Source: Deltaproteobacteria bacterium
GTDB taxonomy: Bacteria; Myxococcota_A; Polyangia; Polyangiales; Houyiibacteriaceae
DNA: 64,000 nt
Direction: 5' to 3'
Assembly (NCBI GenBank): GCA_017644045.1
Contig: JAEPMI010000001.1
Location: 116,470-180,469 of the forward strand
In this document: one piece after another, positions 58,497-64,000 of the stretch
Numbering within the stretch: the stretch's first letter is position 1
Layout of the letters: every line of letters begins with the position of its first letter
Translations under genes and position numbers: made by a program
Notes under the pieces: model-generated
Told to the model about the DNA's origin: nothing
Seen by the model: the letters and a program-made list of their open reading frames with translations, nothing else
The model's database searches: none

Positions 58497-61400
58497 ATGC
58501 CCCTCGGCGACTCGTTGACCCGAGCCCAGCTCGGGATCTGGCTCGGCCACCAGCGCGCGGATGACCCCTCGGTCTTCGGCGCGGTGGAGTGCCTCGTGCC
58601 AAGCGGTCGTTTCGACGCCGACCTGCTGGCAGCGGCGATTCGTGAGACCCACGCGGAGGCGACGGCCCTCCACGTGCGGTTCCAGGAGCTCGATGGGGAG
58701 CCCCGCTGCGTCCGGGCCACGCCACCGCTCGACCTGACCTTCGCGACCTGCCCGGACGAGGCGGCGCTCTTCGCGATGGGGCGCGCGGAAGCGCACCGAG
58801 CGTTCGACCTCGACCGGGGCCCGCTGCAGCGACACCGAATCGTCCGCCTCGGCGACGGTCGCCACGCCTGGCTCCACGCCGCGCACCACATCGCGCTCGA
58901 CGGATACGGGTTCCAGCTCTTCGCCCGCCGGGTCCTGACCCGCTACGAGACCCTGAACCGTCCAGCAGAGCCGAGCGGCTTCACCGAGCTGGCTCCCGTT
59001 CGTGCCGAGGACGAGGCGTATCGTGGGTCGGAGGCCGAGGCGCGCGATCGAGAGTTCTGGGCACACGCTCTCGGCGATCTCGGACCGCTCGGGTTTCCCC
59101 CGCTGGACTCGGCGGTCGCCCATCCCATCAAGCACCGGAGAGTGATCGACCCGGAGCTCTTCGGCCGGGTGCTGAGCACTGCGCGGGCGGCCGGCCTCGG
59201 TTGGCCGGATCTCGGGCTGGCGGCCATCGCCGAAGCGCTCGGTGCCCAGGCGGGCGCGCGACGCTTCGTGCTCGGACTCCCGGCGATGCTGCGGATGGGC
59301 ACCGCGGCCGTTCGGACGCCCTGCATGGCGATGAACGTGGTCCCGCTCGTCGTGGACCGACGCGTGGGAAGCGTGCTGACGCTCGCCGCTGAGCTGCGCG
59401 ACCGGCGCCGCCGGCAGGCTCGACACCAGCGCTATCGATACGAAGCGCTGCGCGCCGAGCGCGGAGACTCGGTGTTCGCGCCCGCGGTGAACCTCCTGCC
59501 CTTCGAGCGGGTGCGGACGGTCGGCGGCCATCCAGCGACGACCCACACCCTCGCGACCGGGCCGGTGGAGAACCTGGCGTTGTCGCTCGCGGCCGCTGGC
59601 GACTCGATGGAGCTGGTCGTGGACGCCCACCCCAGCCTGGCCAGCGAGTCGGCGCTCGAAGCCTTCGCCGACACGCTCGTGCGCTCACTCGAGCAGACGG
59701 CGGCGCCGCGAGCCCAGGTCTCGGCCGCCCTCGACCACGACCCGCTGGCGCGCTTCTTCGCCATCGCGGACTCGGCGCCGGAGCGACCGGTCCTCGTCGA
59801 AGGCGACCGTGAATGGACCCGGGGCGAGCTCGCGGCCGAGGTTCGGGAACGAGCGGCCGCTCTCCGGGCCGAGGGGCTGGGTCCCGGGGTCCTCCGACCC
59901 CTCGACCGACCGCGGAGCGCGAACGCGATCCTCGAGCTCCTCGCCATCGTGGCCGCGGGCGCGGCATACGTGCCGCTCGCCGAGGACCTGCCCGCGGCGC
60001 GGCGGCGCGCGATCCTCGATGCAACCGGTGACGCGAGCGGCGATGGAAGCCGCGCTCCCACGAGCGCCGACCCCGCCTACGTGGTGTTCACTTCGGGCAG
60101 CACCGGTGAGCCGCGCGGAGTCGAGATCTCCCGGCGGGCGCTCGCCCGCTTCGTCGACGCCGCGAGCGACCGCTACGGCATCGGCCCCGACGACCGAGTG
60201 CTCCAGTTCGCCCCACTCTCGTTCGACGCGAGCGTCGAGGAGATCTTCGTCAGCCTCGCCGTCGGCGCGACGCTCGTTCTGCGCTCGAACGACGCGCTCG
60301 AGTCGATGGAACGCTTTCTCGCCGAGTGTGCCGATGCCCGGACCACGGTGCTCGATCTGCCGACCGCGTTCTGGCACGAGCTCTGCCTCGCGCTGCGCCA
60401 GCGAGCGCTCTCGCTGCCCTCGAGTGTGCGCTCGGTGATCATCGGCGGAGAGGCAGCGCTCCCCGAGCGACTCGAGCACTGGTTCGACGCGGGCGGGCCA
60501 CCCGTGCTCAACACCTACGGACCGAGCGAAGCAACGGTGGTCGCCACCGCCGCCCGGATCGAGGGGCCGGGCGGCGTGCCGATCGGGCAACCGCTCGCGG
60601 GCGTCGAGGCCCTCATCGCTCGTGGCGGCCGCGTGGTGGACGGGCCGGCGGAGGGAGAGCTCCTTCTCGCCGGTCCAACGCTCGCGACCGGCTACCTGGG
60701 AGACGAACGAGCCACCCACGAGCGCTTCGTCCTGCTCCCGGGGTACGGCCGAGCCTATCGCACCGGCGACCGCGTCCGTCGCGACGACGACGGCACGCTG
60801 CACTTCCTCGGGCGGGTCGACGACGAGCTCAAGATCAGCGGTCATCGCGTGCGCCCGACGGAGGTCGAAGCCGTCCTCGCGCGGCATCCGCTGGTGCGGG
60901 CGGTGATCGTGCGCGCGACCGAGGGGCCCATCCGCCGGTTGGTGGCGCACGTCGAAGCCGATGCCACCCTGACGGCCGAAGCGGTCCGGGCGCAGGTGCG
61001 GCGATTCCTCCCCGAGCCCATGGTGCCGACGGCCGTCGCCATTCACGAGCGTCTGCCCCGCAACGCCAGCGGCAAGCTCGACCGCCGAGCGTTGACTCTG
61101 CCATCCGACCCCGTCGCACCGGAGGTGCTCGGTCCCATCGAGCAACGCGTGCTCGAGGCGTGGGTCGAGGTTCTCGGCGTGAGGGCGCGCTTGGACGACG
61201 ACTTCTTCGCGATCGGAGGGAGCAGCCTCCAGGCGATTCAGCTCGCCAACCGACTCGCGCAACGGGGGATCGAAGTCCGGGTCGCGCAGCTCTTCGAGCA
61301 CCCGACCGTTCGAGCGCAGGGCGCGCTCCTCTCCGGCGGTGGCCGAGCGAGCGGCGCGTTCGAGCCCTTGCCCACGACCCTCGGTTTCGAACGCGCTCAC

Positions 61401-62444
61401 CCACCGACCGACGCACGGGCGGCGTTGCTGACCGGCGCCACCGGCTACGTCGGCATCGAGCTCCTTCATGGGTGGCTCACACGAACCGCGGAACCCGTCG
61501 TATGCGTCGTGCGCGCCGACGACGCGAGCCATGCGTGGCGTCGCTTGGTCGAGCGCGCCCAAACCAACGGCCTCGACCTCGAGCCACATCGCGCCCGCAT
61601 CGACGTCGTGGCGGCGGACCTCACCGAGCGAAGCGAGCGCCTGAACACGCTTCCGCCCTGCGGGGTGGTGCTGCACGCCGCAGCGTCCGTGAACCTCGCC
61701 CGAACCTACGAGAGCCTCCATGACGCGAACGTCGGTGCCACGGCGCGCATGCTCGACCTCGCCGCGCGGTGGGGAGCCGAGATGCACCTCGTATCGACCC
61801 TGGCGACGCTGCCGGCGGACGCGCCGACGGAGGAGATCCATCCCTCGCACGCCGGGCTCGTGGACGGCTACCAGCGGTCGAAGTGGCACGCCGAGGCGTT
61901 GGCCGCCGAAGCCGCCGCGCGGGGTCTGCGCGTCGCCATTCATCGATTGGGCCGGGTGACGGGGCCCAGGCGCGAGCCGCGCATCAACACGACCGACCTG
62001 CTCTGGCGCGTGGTGCGAGCGGCCGCACGCAGCGGCGCGTGGCCGGACCTACCCTTTCGCGAGTCCTGGATCCCGTCGGACGACGCGGCCCTCGCCATCG
62101 TCGACCTGCTCGCGGCGGGCGCGGCCACGACCCCCGCGAGCGCCTACCACCTGGCGCACCCCGGCTACGTCGAGCCCGAACGGGTGCGAACCGCGCTCGA
62201 AGCGGTCGGGCTCCCCCTCGAGACGATCCCGCTCACCGAGTGGACCGACCGGGTGCTCCGGTCCGACCACGCGGAGGACGTGGCCACGGCCGCCTGGTTC
62301 GAGCAGCGCGCGAGCGCGGAGCTGGCCGCGGTCGAACGAGTGGAGACCCGCCGGCTCCTCGCCCGCGCACCCCACCTGTCCACCACGGTCATCGAGGACG
62401 CGCTCCTCGATGCGTACTGCCGAGACGCGCTCGGCCACCGCTGA
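58497..62444 (+). CDS. mxcG: NRPS module C-A-PCP-thioester reductase (MxcG-like)
   Basis: A 1315-aa protein from the ATG at 58497, with GGAAG eight bases upstream; ATG 58473 is also possible. The condensation domain spans about 1-430 (HHIALDGYG). The adenylation domain spans about 440-875 (YVVFTSGSTGEPRGVE, NTYGPSEATV, YRTGDRVRRDDDGTLHFLGRVDDELKISGHRVRP, NASGKLDRR). Its specificity code, aligned by eye to GrsA, reads D-A-E-D-I-G-T-V-V-K, which suits lysine. The carrier is at about 890-960 (FFAIGGSSLQAIQ). The NAD(P) reductase is from about 970 (LLTGATGYVGIELL, GYQRSKWHAEAL). It should add two DHB units to lysine iteratively and release the product as aldehyde or alcohol. Confidence 0.94.
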   Translation: MPLGDSLTRAQLGIWLGHQRADDPSVFGAVECLVPSGRFDADLLAAAIRETHAEATALHVRFQELDGEPRCVRATPPLDLTFATCPDEAALFAMGRAEAHRAFDLDRGPLQRHRIVRLGDGRHAWLHAAHHIALDGYGFQLFARRVLTRYETLNRPAEPSGFTELAPVRAEDEAYRGSEAEARDREFWAHALGDLGPLGFPPLDSAVAHPIKHRRVIDPELFGRVLSTARAAGLGWPDLGLAAIAEALGAQAGARRFVLGLPAMLRMGTAAVRTPCMAMNVVPLVVDRRVGSVLTLAAELRDRRRRQARHQRYRYEALRAERGDSVFAPAVNLLPFERVRTVGGHPATTHTLATGPVENLALSLAAAGDSMELVVDAHPSLASESALEAFADTLVRSLEQTAAPRAQVSAALDHDPLARFFAIADSAPERPVLVEGDREWTRGELAAEVRERAAALRAEGLGPGVLRPLDRPRSANAILELLAIVAAGAAYVPLAEDLPAARRRAILDATGDASGDGSRAPTSADPAYVVFTSGSTGEPRGVEISRRALARFVDAASDRYGIGPDDRVLQFAPLSFDASVEEIFVSLAVGATLVLRSNDALESMERFLAECADARTTVLDLPTAFWHELCLALRQRALSLPSSVRSVIIGGEAALPERLEHWFDAGGPPVLNTYGPSEATVVATAARIEGPGGVPIGQPLAGVEALIARGGRVVDGPAEGELLLAGPTLATGYLGDERATHERFVLLPGYGRAYRTGDRVRRDDDGTLHFLGRVDDELKISGHRVRPTEVEAVLARHPLVRAVIVRATEGPIRRLVAHVEADATLTAEAVRAQVRRFLPEPMVPTAVAIHERLPRNASGKLDRRALTLPSDPVAPEVLGPIEQRVLEAWVEVLGVRARLDDDFFAIGGSSLQAIQLANRLAQRGIEVRVAQLFEHPTVRAQGALLSGGGRASGAFEPLPTTLGFERAHPPTDARAALLTGATGYVGIELLHGWLTRTAEPVVCVVRADDASHAWRRLVERAQTNGLDLEPHRARIDVVAADLTERSERLNTLPPCGVVLHAAASVNLARTYESLHDANVGATARMLDLAARWGAEMHLVSTLATLPADAPTEEIHPSHAGLVDGYQRSKWHAEALAAEAAARGLRVAIHRLGRVTGPRREPRINTTDLLWRVVRAAARSGAWPDLPFRESWIPSDDAALAIVDLLAAGAATTPASAYHLAHPGYVEPERVRTALEAVGLPLETIPLTEWTDRVLRSDHAEDVATAAWFEQRASAELAAVERVETRRLLARAPHLSTTVIEDALLDAYCRDALGHR

Positions 62445-62514
62445 CGACGGCACTCGCCGTCCGAGAATTCCGCGGCCCGAGGCGGCCCTCACCACTGCTC
62501 CAGGAAACGAGATC

Positions 62515-64000
62515 ATGACTTCGATTCACTACGACCGGACCCTGCGCCTCGCGCTCGGGTCCCTCCTGCTGGCCGCCGCCCTCGCGGGTTGCGGCGACGA
62601 CGACGGGGACGACACGTCCACCGACGACGACCCGACCACGGACATGGGGCCGAACCCCGGCACCGACGCGTTCACCCCCGATGACCCCGATGGCGGTGGC
62701 GATCCCGAAGTCGACATGTTCGTCCCCGATCCCTTCCCCACCCTTCCCGACGTGCTCTCGATCACGGGTTGTGAAGCGATTCCGCTCGGGCCGCTGTGCT
62801 CGGTCGACCAGGACGAGACGGACCTGAGCCTCAACTGCGGCGGGACGATCCTCACCGGCACGGTCACCGACGCCGGTGCGGTGTCGGTCGCCGCCGCGGA
62901 GACCACCAACGAAGACGGCGCCGCGGTGAGCCTCACGTGCGCCGGCGAGCTCGATCGAGGCATCGTCGAGCTGAGCTGCACCGAGAGCACGGCCGCCGTC
63001 GGCGAGATCCCCGCGAGCGAGACCACCTGCACCGCCGAGTCCGATGGCCAGATTCTGCCCTCGTACAGCTGCATGGAGGTTCCGCCCACCCTCGAGGGCG
63101 TCAGCCTCTGCGTCGAGGGTGACGACATGGGTGGCGAGACCATCGAGGCAGGTGACTGCCGTGTGATCCAGGACGGCTGCGTCTTCCAGGCGGAGTGCGC
63201 GGACGGCCTCGTGCTCACCGGGTCCGTGTCGAGCGAGGGCTTCGACTTCGACGTCGACCTCGTCGCGCTCGCGGACGCCGAGGGAGACGAGCCCGCCTTC
63301 CTCGAAGGCGACACCGTGCCGCACGGTTGCAGCGCGACCGTCGAGGGCACGACCCTCGCTGGCAGCTGCGGCGCCGGCCGAGCGGGTCGTCGCGGGATGA
63401 ACACCAGCGTCTGCAGCATCGGCGGGTCGGCCGCCGAGATCCCGAGCTGCGATCTCCTGGCCCCGACGAGCGAGCACCTCTTCGTGCTCGAACCCTGCGA
63501 GACGCTCGAGTCGATCGGTCAGCCCATCTGCGCGTTCCGCCAGAACGGCTGCGTCTGGGACGTGCAGTGCGGCGACAACCCCGAGCTCTCGTTCTCGGGC
63601 CGCCTCGAGCCCGGTGCGACCGAGGTCGCCTTCCAGCTCTCGACCGGCACGCCGTGCGACTTCGAGTTCGATGCGGATGGCGACATGACCGGGGCCTGTC
63701 GTGTGCCGGGTGAGGTCGCCTGCGAGCTCTCCAGCACCGACGCGGTGCCCGGCGGTGCCGCCTGCCCGATCGTTCCCTACGAGAGCGACTTCTACAGCCG
63801 CGGCTGCGCCGGTGGCGATCCGCTGGACTGCCGCGTCGCTCTTCAGCACGGATGCAACTTCATGGCGGCCTGCGACTTCAGCAGCCGCTTCCAGGGCATC
63901 CTGATCGTCGGCGAAGCCTCCTACGGCGATGGCATGCGGTCGCACCTCGAGTTCAACGGTGCGCCCGGCTACGAGTGCTACGTGGACCAGGCCACCGAGG
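62515..64000 (+). CDS. Cysteine-rich lipoprotein, cut by the window end
   Basis: Starts at the ATG at 62515, with AGGAAA upstream, and stays open to the right edge (at least 495 aa). Lipobox AALAGC gives the acylated Cys about residue 26. An Asp/Thr/Pro linker follows, then repeated domains of about 70-80 aa with paired cysteines (SLNCGGTILTG, CRVIQDGCVFQAECADGLVLTGSV, CAFRQNGCVWDVQCGDNPELSFSGRL, CRVALQHGCNFMAACDF). These are internal duplications. It is 70 bp after the NRPS gene, but the style matches the general surface lipoproteins of this genome. Function unknown. Confidence 0.82.
   Translation, partial: MTSIHYDRTLRLALGSLLLAAALAGCGDDDGDDTSTDDDPTTDMGPNPGTDAFTPDDPDGGGDPEVDMFVPDPFPTLPDVLSITGCEAIPLGPLCSVDQDETDLSLNCGGTILTGTVTDAGAVSVAAAETTNEDGAAVSLTCAGELDRGIVELSCTESTAAVGEIPASETTCTAESDGQILPSYSCMEVPPTLEGVSLCVEGDDMGGETIEAGDCRVIQDGCVFQAECADGLVLTGSVSSEGFDFDVDLVALADAEGDEPAFLEGDTVPHGCSATVEGTTLAGSCGAGRAGRRGMNTSVCSIGGSAAEIPSCDLLAPTSEHLFVLEPCETLESIGQPICAFRQNGCVWDVQCGDNPELSFSGRLEPGATEVAFQLSTGTPCDFEFDADGDMTGACRVPGEVACELSSTDAVPGGAACPIVPYESDFYSRGCAGGDPLDCRVALQHGCNFMAACDFSSRFQGILIVGEASYGDGMRSHLEFNGAPGYECYVDQATE

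Noticed and set aside
59685-61943. Minus-strand open frame of 752 codons over the NRPS
   Set aside because: Antisense shadow of the adenylation, carrier and reductase domains; composition is Arg/Gly/Val-rich without family motifs.

Overview
This window is very GC-rich and almost fully coding, with strong G/C preference at third codon positions and many translationally coupled gene pairs (ATGA or GTGA stop/start overlaps). It is full of small secreted lipoproteins with Asp/Gly/Ala/Pro-rich linkers. Together with cysteine-rich repeat proteins, an AgmX/PglI-type C-terminal domain, a DUF1552/DUF1592 pair, ECF sigma factors, a CHAT protein and a myxochelin-type siderophore locus, this points to a Myxococcota chromosome, probably of the Sandaracinus/Polyangiales kind (inference). 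I saw no rRNA, tRNA, CRISPR array, transposase or integrase.

Layout. 1-540: array of about 125-bp repeats, each carrying nested hairpins. 561-16678: mostly cell-envelope lipoproteins (Cys-rich repeat protein, AgmX/PglI-domain protein, metallophosphoesterase, phosphodiester glycosidase). Among them are an ECF sigma factor with a coupled membrane protein and a lipid-anchored TPR-CHAT protein. 15839-22036: metal-dependent hydrolase with a divergent AraC/OruR-type regulator, a TVP38-type membrane protein, and a coupled alpha/beta hydrolase and RCC1-like lipoprotein. 22068-27579: a DUF3553-like protein, a second ECF sigma factor, a conserved hypothetical and a RetSat/CrtI-like oxidoreductase.

27626-35674 is a lipid or fatty-acyl product locus: two KASIII-like enzymes, two stand-alone ACPs, an AMP-forming ligase, an acyl-CoA carboxylase beta subunit, a fatty-acyl-AMP ligase, and an opposing hexapeptide acyltransferase. 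Its logic resembles the FadD32/AccD4/condensing-enzyme trio of mycolate synthesis (inference). 36919-38088 holds a four-helix-bundle (23S-IVP-family) gene between two simple-sequence arrays of opposite orientation. 38089-41192 is a DUF1552/DUF1592 pair. 41240-44497 is a tandem pair of PhyH-like oxygenases divergent from a radical SAM enzyme.

44623-62444 is an iron-acquisition island. A TonB-dependent receptor with an N-terminal TonB C-terminal domain starts at a strong Fur-box-like AT-rich palindrome. It is followed by an iron-locus lipoprotein, DUF3325-like and DUF3649-like membrane proteins and a PepSY membrane protein. Convergent with these is a long minus-strand operon: aminotransferase, siderophore-interacting protein, DHB-AMP ligase, free aryl carrier protein, isochorismate synthase, isochorismatase without carrier domain, methyltransferase, EntA-type dehydrogenase and a Fur-family regulator. 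A one-module NRPS (C-A-PCP-reductase) is divergent from it. The set predicts synthesis of a myxochelin-like bis-catecholate from 2,3-dihydroxybenzoate and lysine, with reductive release and optional transamination, then uptake and reductive iron release. A further lipoprotein runs off the right edge.
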